The notes beneath the pieces are model-generated. The model did not search any database and was not told the DNA's origin. It was given only the letters and a program-made list of their open reading frames with translations. From Rhodoferax sp. (lineage in GTDB: Bacteria > Pseudomonadota > Gammaproteobacteria > Burkholderiales > Burkholderiaceae_C): a DNA stretch of 60,173 nucleotides. The stretch is from NCBI GenBank assembly GCA_031291295.1, contig JARLJI010000182.1:1-60173 (forward strand), read 5' to 3'. The translations under genes were made by a program, and so were the position numbers. Numbering within the stretch: the first letter of the stretch is position 1; each line of letters opens with the position of its first letter. Below, in pieces: positions 16,844 through 24,538 of this stretch.

Positions 16844-16911
16844 ATTTCAAGCAAAATCACGCGCAAGCCCTTATGAAATATGCACATTACGCTCTGAATT
16901 GAGTAGCAACC

Positions 16912-17313
16912 ATGCTTGACAACTTGATCCCGTTCCTGTTCTATTGGGCGATCATCGCGCTCTCGTTGTGGGTTGCGAGCCTTGTGTTCAAGGGGCTGCG
17001 TTTCGAGAGCCGCTCGGCGCTCGCGGCGTCGGCGCTGCTGCTCGGCTTCGTGAACGCGCTGGTCAAGCCGCTGCTGATCGTGCTTACGCTGCCGCTGACG
17101 CTGCTGACTTTCGGGCTGTTCCTGCTGGTGATCAATGCGCTGACGCTGCTGCTGGTCGCGGCGATGGTGCGCGGCTTTCGCATCTCGGGCTTCTGGACCG
17201 CGCTGTTCGCGAGCCTGTTCATCTCGATCCTGAGTACGGCAATCGGCTCGCTGCTCGGCACAGGCAACCCGGCGACGACGATACAGATGCCGAGCTCGGG
17301 TAACTGGATCTGA
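16912..17313 (+). CDS. phage-holin-superfamily / YvlD-like membrane protein
   Basis: This 133-aa protein has four hydrophobic helices (residues about 5-25, 35-52, 55-80, 92-115). LLLGFVNALVKPLLIVLTLPLTLLTFGLFLLVINALTL is the hallmark of the YvlD/holin IV family. It is a small inner-membrane protein of unknown function and stands alone between a pseudogene and a convergent adenosyltransferase gene. Confidence 0.83.
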   Translation: MLDNLIPFLFYWAIIALSLWVASLVFKGLRFESRSALAASALLLGFVNALVKPLLIVLTLPLTLLTFGLFLLVINALTLLLVAAMVRGFRISGFWTALFASLFISILSTAIGSLLGTGNPATTIQMPSSGNWI

Positions 17314-17357
17314 GACGAAACAAGACGCGGTGCGGTCGCTGCTGGCCCCCACCCCTG

Positions 17358-17377
17358 CCCTCCCCAGCGGGGGAGGG
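17358..17377. terminator. GC-rich hairpin between convergent genes
   Basis: CCCTCCCC and GGGGAGGG form a perfect 8-bp stem around an AGCG loop. It sits between two converging genes (stops at 17313 and 17453), where a bidirectional terminator would be expected. There is no strong T run. Confidence 0.45.
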
Positions 17378-17452
17378 AGCGAAAGGCTCCGCGGCCTTCT
17401 GCTGCGTTAGCATGCCTTGCCGCACGCCCGAAGCGATCGGAATGCGCCTGAT

Positions 17453-18031
17453 CTACTGCGCCTGCGATCTGGCCAGCTTCTCGCTCTTCCAGTACACGTC
17501 GTCACCCACCGTTCCGTCCGTGCGATAGCGGTTCAGCACGCGCGCGAGCACGAACATCAAATCAGACAGCCGGTTCAGATACTGGCGCGGCGTTTCCTTC
17601 AGCGTTTCTTCACTGCCCAGCGCCACCACGGCGCGTTCGGCGCGGCGCGCCACGGTGCGACACACATGGGCCTGCGCGGCGGCACGCGTGCCGGCCGGCA
17701 GGATGAATTCCTGCAGCCGCGGCAAGTTTTCGTTGTGCTCGGCCAGCGCCTGGTCCAGCGCCAGCAGTGCCTCGGGCTTGAGCAGCTCGAAGCCGGGGAT
17801 GCTGAGCTCGCCGCCGAGGTTGAACAACTGGTGCTGGATCTCGACCAGCAACTCGCGCACCGCGGCGGGCATGTCCTCGCACAGCAGCAGGCCGATGTGG
17901 GAGTTGAGCTCGTCCACGTCGCCCATCGCGTGCACGCGCAGGCTGTTTTTGGACACGCGCGTGTTGTCGCCCAGGCCGGTGGTGCCATTGTCGCCAGTGC
18001 GCGTGGCGATTTGAGTCAGTCGTTTGCCCAT
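17453..18031 (-). CDS. cob(I)yrinic acid a,c-diamide adenosyltransferase (PduO type)
   Basis: This 192-aa enzyme transfers the adenosyl group of ATP to reduced corrinoid to make adenosylcobalamin. The N-terminal ATP loop TRTGDNGTTGLGD, the VDELNSHIG helix, CRTVARRAERAVVAL and a terminal RYLNRLSDLMFVLAR are the PduO-family signature. It converges with the YvlD-like gene; no other cobalamin genes are in the window. Confidence 0.9.
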   Translation of the reverse strand: MGKRLTQIATRTGDNGTTGLGDNTRVSKNSLRVHAMGDVDELNSHIGLLLCEDMPAAVRELLVEIQHQLFNLGGELSIPGFELLKPEALLALDQALAEHNENLPRLQEFILPAGTRAAAQAHVCRTVARRAERAVVALGSEETLKETPRQYLNRLSDLMFVLARVLNRYRTDGTVGDDVYWKSEKLARSQAQ

Positions 18032-18214
18032 GAAGCTCTCTTGTTGTTACTGTGTCAGTTTGATTGTGCGCCGTCTTTAGAAGTGTTTCGCGAAGCAGGG
18101 AAATGTATCTGAGGCAAGTGTTTTGTCAGGGAGGAAACATCGGGCAAGAGTGCTGGCCTGATGGCTCTTGCTGCGTTGCAATGAAGTCCTGTTCAACTTC
18201 ACTGGAGCCCCTCC

Positions 18215-18436
18215 ATGAAAGCCAAACGACGATGCATCCCCAACTTCGAAGCCCGCAGCGTGATGATCATTGCCGCCTGGGCCCTGGGCAGCGCCGCCGC
18301 CGTGCATGCACAGACCCCTTATTCGCCGCCGCCACGTCGGGGCGCGCCAATGACGACGCCGTCCGACCCACCCAGAGCCGGCGCCAGCCACGACGACTTC
18401 ATCTCTCGCGCGGAGTCTGACAAGACCATGAAGTAG
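18215..18436 (+). CDS. small exported protein, unknown function
   Basis: This 73-aa protein has a basic N-terminus, a hydrophobic stretch (SVMIIAAWALGSAAAV), a signal peptidase site near VHAQ, then a Pro-rich segment and a hydrophilic tail ending DDFISRAESDKTMK. A GGAG lies just before the start. A hairpin follows 20 bp after the stop. No family recognised. Confidence 0.55.
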   Translation: MKAKRRCIPNFEARSVMIIAAWALGSAAAVHAQTPYSPPPRRGAPMTTPSDPPRAGASHDDFISRAESDKTMK

Positions 18437-18456
18437 CCGCGGGCCTTTGATGTCCG

Positions 18457-18506
18457 GCGTCCCCGGAGGTGGTCGATCCCGGCTGCCTTCGGGGACGCTC
18501 TGCTTT
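18457..18506 (+). terminator. probable Rho-independent terminator
   Basis: The inverted repeat GCGTCCCCGGAGG / CCTTCGGGGACGC (18457-18469, 18486-18498; 12 of 13 paired) is followed by TCTGCTTTT. It lies between the small exported protein gene and the dehydrogenase gene. Confidence 0.55.
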
Positions 18507-18578
18507 TGGCGCTCGTGTGGCAGGGTCGTGGGAATGTGCGGCAAGGATTAAACTGGCAAATCAGTTTGGAGACATCCC

Positions 18579-20003
18579 ATGAACGCCCCCACCGCCATCG
18601 CCCACCTGGTCCCGGAAATCAACCAGCGCCACGTGCCGCCCGCCCTGATCGAGGCGCTCAAGGCGCGCTTTGGCGCGCAGTGTTCCACGGCGCTGGTGGT
18701 GCGCGAGCAGCATGGGCGCGACGAATCCTCGTTCGAGGCGCCACCGCCCGCGGCCGTGATTTTTGCCGAGAGCACGCGCGACGTGGCCGATGCGGTGAAG
18801 CTCGCGAGCCAGCACGAGGTGCCGGTGATTCCGTTTGCCGTCGGCTCCTCGCTGGAGGGGCACCTGCTCGCGGTGCAGGGCGGCATCAGCATCGACGTGA
18901 ACCGCATGAACCGGGTCTTGAGCGTCAATGCCGACGACCTGACCGTGACGGTGCAGCCCGGCGTGACGCGCAAGCAGCTCAATGAGGAGATCAAGAGCAC
19001 CGGCCTGTTCTTCCCGATCGACCCGGGTGCCGATGCGTCGATTGGCGGCATGGCGGCCACGCGCGCCTCCGGCACCAACGCCGTGCGCTACGGCACCATG
19101 CGCGAGAACGTGCTGGCGCTCGAGGTAGTCACCGCCAGCGGCGAGGTGATCCGCACCGGCACGCGCGCCAAAAAGAGCAGCGCGGGCTACGACCTGACGC
19201 GCCTGCTGGTGGGCTCCGAGGGCACGCTGGGCGTGATCACCGAGGTCACCGTCAAGCTCTACCCACTGCCGGAGGCGATCTCGGCGGCGATCTGCTCGTT
19301 CCCGAGCATCGAGGCGGCGGTGCGCACCACCATCGAGGTAATCCAGCTCGGCGTGCCGATCGCGCGCGTGGAACTGATCGACCGCCACACCGTGCGCATG
19401 GTCAACGCGCACAGCAAACTGGGCCTGCGCGAGGAGCCGCTGCTGCTGATGGAATTCCACGGCTCGCCCGCGGGCGTCAAGGAGCAGGCGGAGACCGTGC
19501 AGGAGATCGCCACCGACCACGGCGGCAACGCCTTCGAGTGGGCCAGCACGCCCGAGGAGCGCACGCGACTGTGGACCGCGCGGCACAACGCCTACTTTGC
19601 GGCGGTGCAGTCGCGCCCGGGCTGCAAGGTCATCTCCACCGACACCTGCGTGCCGATCTCGCGGCTGGCCGACTGCCTGCTCGACTCCGTGGCCGAGGCC
19701 GACGCCAGCGGCATCCCCTACTTCCTGGTCGGCCATGTGGGCGACGGCAACTTCCACTTCGGCTACCTGCTGGACCCGAACGATCCAAAGGAACGCGAAG
19801 TGGCCGAAAGCCTGAACCACCAGCTGGTGGCGCGCGCGCTGAGCCTGGAGGGTACCTGCACTGGCGAGCACGGCGTGGGCCTGCACAAAATGGGCTTCCT
19901 GGTGACCGAAACCGGCGCCGGCGCGGTGGACATGATGCGCACCATCAAGCGCGCGCTCGACCCGAAGAACATCATGAACCCGGGCAAGATTTTTACGCTG
20001 TAA
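18579..20003 (+). CDS. FAD-linked D-lactate/glycolate-type dehydrogenase
   Basis: This 474-aa protein of the GlcD/LDHD family has a PCMH FAD domain (PFAVGSSLEGHLLAVQGGISID, PGADASIGGMAATRASGTNAVRYG, LVGSEGTLGVITEVTVKLYP) and a C-terminal domain with HVGDGNFH and GTCTGEHGVGLHKMGF. It oxidises a D-2-hydroxy acid, passing electrons to cytochrome c or quinone. The length is full for the family. Substrate (D-lactate, glycolate or a longer hydroxy acid) is not resolved. Confidence 0.88.
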   Translation: MNAPTAIAHLVPEINQRHVPPALIEALKARFGAQCSTALVVREQHGRDESSFEAPPPAAVIFAESTRDVADAVKLASQHEVPVIPFAVGSSLEGHLLAVQGGISIDVNRMNRVLSVNADDLTVTVQPGVTRKQLNEEIKSTGLFFPIDPGADASIGGMAATRASGTNAVRYGTMRENVLALEVVTASGEVIRTGTRAKKSSAGYDLTRLLVGSEGTLGVITEVTVKLYPLPEAISAAICSFPSIEAAVRTTIEVIQLGVPIARVELIDRHTVRMVNAHSKLGLREEPLLLMEFHGSPAGVKEQAETVQEIATDHGGNAFEWASTPEERTRLWTARHNAYFAAVQSRPGCKVISTDTCVPISRLADCLLDSVAEADASGIPYFLVGHVGDGNFHFGYLLDPNDPKEREVAESLNHQLVARALSLEGTCTGEHGVGLHKMGFLVTETGAGAVDMMRTIKRALDPKNIMNPGKIFTL

Positions 20004-20152
20004 GCGCGCCGGATGCCAATCCTTACAACTGCCGCGGATCGCGCCATCCAGCTTTACAAAAAGTAAAGACTGGCCTGCTAGGATGAGTTCAAGAGGCTGG
20101 CGGGCCGTGGTTGTGCCGCCTGCTGAACGCCACCCAATGCAAGGAAAACATC

Positions 20153-20683
20153 GTGTCCCTGGCCTTATCGCGACGAACCTGTAAAACGCTTGCGCCGTTG
20201 CTGACGGCCCTGCTGGTGGGCGCTGCCTGGGCCCAGCCGGCACATGACAATCGCGGGCCCGGCGGCGCCCATCGTGATGTCGCACATGAACGCTATGCGT
20301 TTCATGGCCGTGACGTGCACCGTTTCGACCGCGGCGAGCAGCTCCGCTGGAGCGGCGGACACTGGCGCAACAGCTGCTTCGGGGGGCGCTGCGGCTGGTG
20401 GTGGTTCACAGGCGGGCTATGGTATTTTTACGACCAGCCGGTCTACCCCTATCCGCTGGTTGTCTCGGGCATCCAGTATGTCGATCCGGCGATGGTGGGC
20501 CCCGGGCCCGCGGTGATCACCGCGCCGCCCGTGCTGATGCAAGCACCGCCCGTGCCGCAGCCCGCCCCCATCGCCCCGGCGCCGCAGTTCTGGTATTACT
20601 GCGACAACCCCCAGGGCTACTTCCCCAATGTCCAGACTTGCAACACGCAGTTCCGGCAGGTGGATCATCCGCCGCCGCATTGA
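20153..20683 (+). CDS. exported protein, unknown function
   Basis: This is a 176-aa protein if started at GTG 20153 (after AAGGAAAA); an in-frame TTG at 20111 would add 14 residues. The signal peptide is LAPLLTALLVGAAWAQ. The mature part has RWSGGHWRNSCFGGRCGWWWFTGGLWYFY, a Pro-rich stretch, and a C-terminal FWYYCDNPQGYFPNVQTC that recurs in small betaproteobacterial envelope proteins. Function unknown. Confidence 0.72.
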   Translation: MSLALSRRTCKTLAPLLTALLVGAAWAQPAHDNRGPGGAHRDVAHERYAFHGRDVHRFDRGEQLRWSGGHWRNSCFGGRCGWWWFTGGLWYFYDQPVYPYPLVVSGIQYVDPAMVGPGPAVITAPPVLMQAPPVPQPAPIAPAPQFWYYCDNPQGYFPNVQTCNTQFRQVDHPPPH

Positions 20684-20759
20684 GCCATTGCGGAGAGCCT
20701 GAGGGAACCTGGAGCGTCCCGCACCGATCTTATTTTTTATCATCAATCGAAGGACTAAC

Positions 20760-21224
20760 GTGCAAACTGGCAAGCTATCACTCATCGCCCTGTCGCCGCT
20801 GTTACTGCTGGCGGCCTGCGCCTCGCCGCCCATGGGCCCGACCGTGCAGGTCTTGCCCAGCCCGAACAAGCCGTTCCAGGTGTTCCAGCAGGATCAGTTC
20901 GACTGCAAACAGTACGCGCAGTCGCAGGTGGCCGGCCAGGCCGAGGCGGTGAACCAGGGCGCGGCGGGTTCCGCCGCGGCGGGCGTGGTGCTCGGCGGGC
21001 TGCTGGGTGCCGCCATTGGCAACCACCAGGGCGCGGGCATCGGCGCCGCTACCGGGGCGATTGCCGGGACCAGCGTTGGCGCCAACTCTGCCGCTTACGG
21101 GCAGGGCTCGATCCAGGCCCAGTACAACAACGCCTATGTGCAGTGCATGTATTCCAAGGGCAACCAGGTGCCCGGGGCCAGGCCGCAATACCCTCAATAC
21201 CAGCAGCCATACCCGCCGCAGTAG
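20760..21224 (+). CDS. glycine-zipper lipoprotein
   Basis: This 154-aa protein starts at GTG 20760 with a lipobox (LLLLAAC). A cysteine-containing mid-part (DQFDCKQYAQSQVAGQAEAVN) is followed by a glycine-zipper (residues about 70-105: AAGVVLGGLLGAAIG, then AGIGAATGAIAGTSVG) and a Tyr/Pro/Gln tail. It is an outer-membrane lipoprotein of the YMGG/Gly-zipper type. It follows another envelope protein by 76 bp. Confidence 0.8.
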   Translation: MQTGKLSLIALSPLLLLAACASPPMGPTVQVLPSPNKPFQVFQQDQFDCKQYAQSQVAGQAEAVNQGAAGSAAAGVVLGGLLGAAIGNHQGAGIGAATGAIAGTSVGANSAAYGQGSIQAQYNNAYVQCMYSKGNQVPGARPQYPQYQQPYPPQ

Positions 21225-21267
21225 TACCGATAAGCGCAACGTGCCCAGCCCCGCCGGGGGCCTGTGC

Positions 21268-22212
21268 CTACGCCTTGCGCAGCTTTTCGATCAGGCCATT
21301 CAGTTCATCGAGCGAGCCGAACTGGATCGCCAGTTCGCCCATTTCCTCGGTACGACCGGCGCGCTTGACGCGCTTTTTCACGCGCACCTCGACGGCCGCC
21401 GTGAGCAGGTCCGACAGCTCTTCTTCCAGCCGCTGCAGATCGCGCGACTTTTCCTTTTTCGCTGAATTCGACGCCTTCGACGAGACCAGGCTGAACTCGA
21501 CGCTGAGCTTCTTGACCAGCCGTTCGGCCTCGCGCACCGAGAGTTTTTTGGCCGCGATCTGGTTCGCCGCCGTGATCTGGGTCGCCTGCTCCAGCGCCAG
21601 CAGGGCCCGCGCGTGACCCATGTCGATGTCGCCGGCCATCAGCATGGTCTGCACCGGCCCGGTCAGATTCAGCAGGCGCAGCAGGTTGCTGGCGGCGCTG
21701 CGGGAACGTCCCACGGCTTGGGCGGCCGTTTCGTGAGTGAGCCCAAACTCTTTGATTAGCCTTTGCAAACCCTGAGCCTCTTCCAGCGGATTGAGGTCTT
21801 CACGCTGGATGTTCTCGATCAGCGACATGGCCGCAGCCGACTCGTCGGGCACGTCGCGCACCAGCACCGGCACGCTGTCGAGCCCCGCGAGCCGCGCCGC
21901 GCGGAAGCGCCGCTCGCCCGCGATGATCTCGTACTTGCCGGCGTTGCCGCCCGCCGCATCGCCGTTGAGGAGCTGGCGCACCAGGATCGGCTGCATGATG
22001 CCCTGCGCCTTGATCGACTCGGCCAGCTCGTACAGCGCGCCCTCGTCCATGCGGGTGCGCGGCTGGTACTGGCCAGGCACCAGCTCGGTCAGCAACAATG
22101 TCGTGGGCAGTCCAGGGCTGGGCGGCGCCGCGTCGGACGCGCCCTCGGCCACCTTGGGGCCCAGCAGGGCTTCGAGTCCGCGGCCGAGGCCCTTGGGTTT
22201 TTTGGTCACCAT
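21268..22212 (-). CDS. parB: chromosome partitioning protein ParB
   Basis: This 314-aa ParB/Spo0J protein has an N-terminal KGLGRGLEALLG, the CTP-binding box (GERRFRAARLAGLDSVPVLV and ENIQREDLNPLEEA), a central HTH (ETAAQAVGRSRSAASNLLRLLNL) and a C-terminal dimerisation region. It binds parS and slides as a CTP-dependent clamp. Three parS-like sites lie 1.7-2.9 kb away in rsmG and mnmG. It is encoded in the same direction as parA, separated from it by a small hydrolase gene. Confidence 0.95.
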   Translation of the reverse strand: MVTKKPKGLGRGLEALLGPKVAEGASDAAPPSPGLPTTLLLTELVPGQYQPRTRMDEGALYELAESIKAQGIMQPILVRQLLNGDAAGGNAGKYEIIAGERRFRAARLAGLDSVPVLVRDVPDESAAAMSLIENIQREDLNPLEEAQGLQRLIKEFGLTHETAAQAVGRSRSAASNLLRLLNLTGPVQTMLMAGDIDMGHARALLALEQATQITAANQIAAKKLSVREAERLVKKLSVEFSLVSSKASNSAKKEKSRDLQRLEEELSDLLTAAVEVRVKKRVKRAGRTEEMGELAIQFGSLDELNGLIEKLRKA

Positions 22213-22214
22213 TC

Positions 22215-22754
22215 TCAGTCTTTCATTAAATCGTCGAGCAGCACGTAGCCTTCGGGCCAGCTGCCCAGCCCGGCTTCGGCATTGATGTGCCCGGCCTCGC
22301 CATAGTCAATAAACTGCGCGCCCCAGGCCGTGGCGAACTGCCGGGCCCGGTCAAAGTCGCACCAGGGGTCGTTGCGGCTGCCCAGCAGCACGCTGCGGAA
22401 CGGCAGTTTCTGCAGCGGGATTGGCGGCCAGCTCCACAGCAGCGGGTCGATGTCCGCGCGCTCGACATCGCCGGGCGCGACCAGCAGCGCGCCCTTGACG
22501 CGGTGCGTATTTTTCGAGTGCGCCGCCCAGGCCGCCACCTGGATGCAGCCCAGACTGTGCGCCACCAGCACGGCCGGCTCGTCGCACGTGAGCACGACAT
22601 CTTCGAGCCGCGCGATCCAGTCGCCGCGCAGCGGACGCATCCAGTCGTGCTGCTCCACCCTTTGATACCCGTGCGCGCGCTCCCAGCGGCTCTGCCAGTG
22701 CTCGGGGCCGCTGCCCTGCCAGCCCGGCAGGATCAAGACATTGGAGGGTTTCAT
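22215..22754 (-). CDS. RBBP9/YdeN-type serine hydrolase
   Basis: This 179-aa small alpha/beta hydrolase begins NVLILPGWQGSGPEHWQSRWE, the RBBP9 family opening. It has nucleophile AHSLGC (Ser near 67), an acidic NDPWCDFDRA and a late GEAGHINAEAGLG histidine. The substrate is unknown. It lies between parA and parB, 2 bp from parB, so it is probably co-transcribed with it. Confidence 0.87.
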   Translation of the reverse strand: MKPSNVLILPGWQGSGPEHWQSRWERAHGYQRVEQHDWMRPLRGDWIARLEDVVLTCDEPAVLVAHSLGCIQVAAWAAHSKNTHRVKGALLVAPGDVERADIDPLLWSWPPIPLQKLPFRSVLLGSRNDPWCDFDRARQFATAWGAQFIDYGEAGHINAEAGLGSWPEGYVLLDDLMKD

Positions 22755-22810
22755 GCTATGAACTCAATAGCTATACGTATAGACAGAGTAAGGGTTAGAG
22801 GCCGATTTTG
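22755..22810 (+). repeat. dispersed ~55-bp element (family 1)
   Basis: GCTATGAACTCAATAGCTAT is followed by a spacer and AAGGGTTAGAGGCCGATTTT. It fills the gap between the hydrolase start and the parA stop. Confidence 0.65.
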
Positions 22811-22817
22811 CTCATCA

Positions 22818-23588
22818 TCACAGCGTCTTGATGCGCTCCACCATCTCGCGTGCGAACTCCACATACGCCTGGCTGCCTTTCGCCGCCGGGTCGAACACCA
22901 CGCCGGGCAGGCCGTAGCTGGGCGCCTCGGCGAGCCGCACGTTGCGCGGGATCACGGTATCGAACACCTTGTTGCCGAAATGCGCCTTGAGCTGGTCGCT
23001 GACCTGCTGCTGCAACGTGATGCGTGGGTCGAACATCACGCGCAGCAGGCCGATGATAGCCAGATCCGGATTCAGGTTGGCATGCACCTGCTTGATGGTG
23101 TTGACCAGGTCGGTCAGGCCTTCGAGCGCAAAGTACTCGCACTGCATCGGCACCACCACGCCATGGGCCGCGCACAAGCCGTTGAGGGTCAGCATGGAGA
23201 GCGACGGCGGGCAGTCGATCAGGATGAAGTCGTACTGCGCCTGTACTTCAGCCAGCGCGGTCTTCAGGCGTTTTTCGCGGCGCTCGATGTCCACCATCTC
23301 GACCTCGGCGCCGGCCAGCTCGCGATTCGCGCCGAGCACGTCGTAGCCGCACTTCTCGCTGCGGACCCGTGCCTCGTTGATCGAGGCGGACTCCAGCAGC
23401 ACGTCGTAGATGGTCAGTGCGAGCTGGCGCTTGTCCACGCCCGAGCCCATGGTGGCGTTGCCCTGTGGATCGAGGTCGACCATCAGCACGCGCTGGCCGA
23501 CCTTGGCCAGCCCGGCCGCCAGATTGACCGTGGTGGTGGTCTTGCCAACGCCGCCCTTTTGGTTGGCGACGCAGAAGATTTTGGCCAT
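22818..23588 (-). CDS. parA: chromosome partitioning ATPase ParA
   Basis: This 256-aa ParA/Soj protein has the deviant Walker A KGGVGKTTT at residues 11-19, VDLDPQGNAT (Walker A'), and Walker B ILIDCPPSLS. The start MAKIFCVANQKGG at 23588 is chosen because AGGAAA precedes it; a longer in-frame start would add 27 unrelated residues. It drives segregation of ParB-parS complexes. It lies downstream of rsmG and a LysE remnant. Confidence 0.96.
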   Translation of the reverse strand: MAKIFCVANQKGGVGKTTTTVNLAAGLAKVGQRVLMVDLDPQGNATMGSGVDKRQLALTIYDVLLESASINEARVRSEKCGYDVLGANRELAGAEVEMVDIERREKRLKTALAEVQAQYDFILIDCPPSLSMLTLNGLCAAHGVVVPMQCEYFALEGLTDLVNTIKQVHANLNPDLAIIGLLRVMFDPRITLQQQVSDQLKAHFGNKVFDTVIPRNVRLAEAPSYGLPGVVFDPAAKGSQAYVEFAREMVERIKTL

Positions 23589-23622
23589 TCGAAATTTCCT
23601 GTTCTTGTTATTTGATGACGGC

Positions 23623-23772
23623 TTATCTGGAAAGGACCAGCTTGACGCCAAAGCCGACCAGGAACACACCCTTGCCGATGGAAGTGATCAAGACCCGGTT
23701 GCCCGGGCCGGGAATCAGCAAAAAGAGGATGATGGCGACGACAAACGCGCCGGAATCTGCAACGCCGAACAT
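23623..23772 (-). pseudogene. internally deleted LysE-family transporter
   Basis: A 49-codon frame reads MFGVADSGAFVVAIILFLLIPGPGN... (the conserved LysE/RhtB N-terminus) and then jumps to GVFLVGFGVKLVLSR, which looks like the usual C-terminal end. About 150 residues are missing, yet the frame is kept. It lies between rsmG and parA, probably the place of a full-length lysE gene in relatives. It is almost certainly not a functional exporter. Confidence 0.6.
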
Positions 23773-23842
23773 GAAAAATTTCCCGAAGACAAGGCATCGA
23801 GTTTACGACGCCTTGGCGCGCCGCAAAGCCATCCCGCTATTT

Positions 23843-24538
23843 TTAAGCCGTCTTTTTGCGCAGCCAGACGATGCAGCGCTCGGCATCCAGCCCCGGCACG
23901 CTGAGTTGTTCCACGTGAAGCACCTCCACCGCGGCCGGCAGCGCCGCGATTTCGTCGTCCGGGCACTTGCCCTTCATGGCGAGCCAGACGCCTTGCGGTG
24001 CCAGCGCACCGGCCGACCAAGTCGTGAAGTCGGCCAGCGAGGCAAAGGCGCGAGAGCTAATCACGTCATACGGCTCGGTCAAAGATTCGACCCGCGCGTG
24101 CAGCCCGCGCAGGTTGGGCAGCTTGAGTTCGGCTGCGACCTGCTGGACGAACGCCGCCTTTTTGGCCACGGTGTCCACGCAGGTCACCGCCAGTTCGGGG
24201 CAGCAGATCGCGATCACCACGCCCGGCAAGCCGGCGCCGGCCCCCACATCGAGCAGGCGTCCGCCCTGCCCCTGGATCTGCCGGCGCAGCGGCGCCACCA
24301 CCGCCAGGCTGTCCAGCAGATGGTGCGTGAGCATTTCGGCGGGCTCGCGCAGCGCGGTCAGGTTGTAGACCTTGTTCCACTTCTGGATCAAGCCCAGATA
24401 GCGTAGCAGCAGGTCGGCCTGAGCGTCGCTGAGTTCGACGTCGAGTTGCAGCGCACTGCGGGACAACGACGCTTGCGGGCAGGCATCGACACCCCGCCCG
24501 GCCGGCGAGTGGTCCGACACAAGCCGGCTATTTTTCAA
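23843..24538 (-). CDS. rsmG: 16S rRNA (guanine527-N7)-methyltransferase RsmG
   Basis: This 231-aa GidB-type methyltransferase has the SAM motif [17 protein letters not shown] and an N-terminal [16 protein letters not shown] segment. The first possible codon is TTG at 24538, overlapping the mnmG stop; a GTG at 24520 is equally plausible. It lies downstream of mnmG as in most bacteria. A parS-like site is embedded near its 3' end. Confidence 0.94.
   Translation of the reverse strand: MKNSRLVSDHSPAGRGVDACPQASLSRSALQLDVELSDAQADLLLRYLGLIQKWNKVYNLTALREPAEMLTHHLLDSLAVVAPLRRQIQGQGGRLLDVGAGAGLPGVVIAICCPELAVTCVDTVAKKAAFVQQVAAELKLPNLRGLHARVESLTEPYDVISSRAFASLADFTTWSAGALAPQGVWLAMKGKCPDDEIAALPAAVEVLHVEQLSVPGLDAERCIVWLRKKTA
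23917..23932. promoter_or_regulatory. parS-like site (14 of 16)
   Basis: TGTTCCACGTGAAGCA differs from the consensus TGTTTCACGTGAAACA at two positions, one of which is variable in the consensus. It lies in rsmG near the other two sites. Confidence 0.65.
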
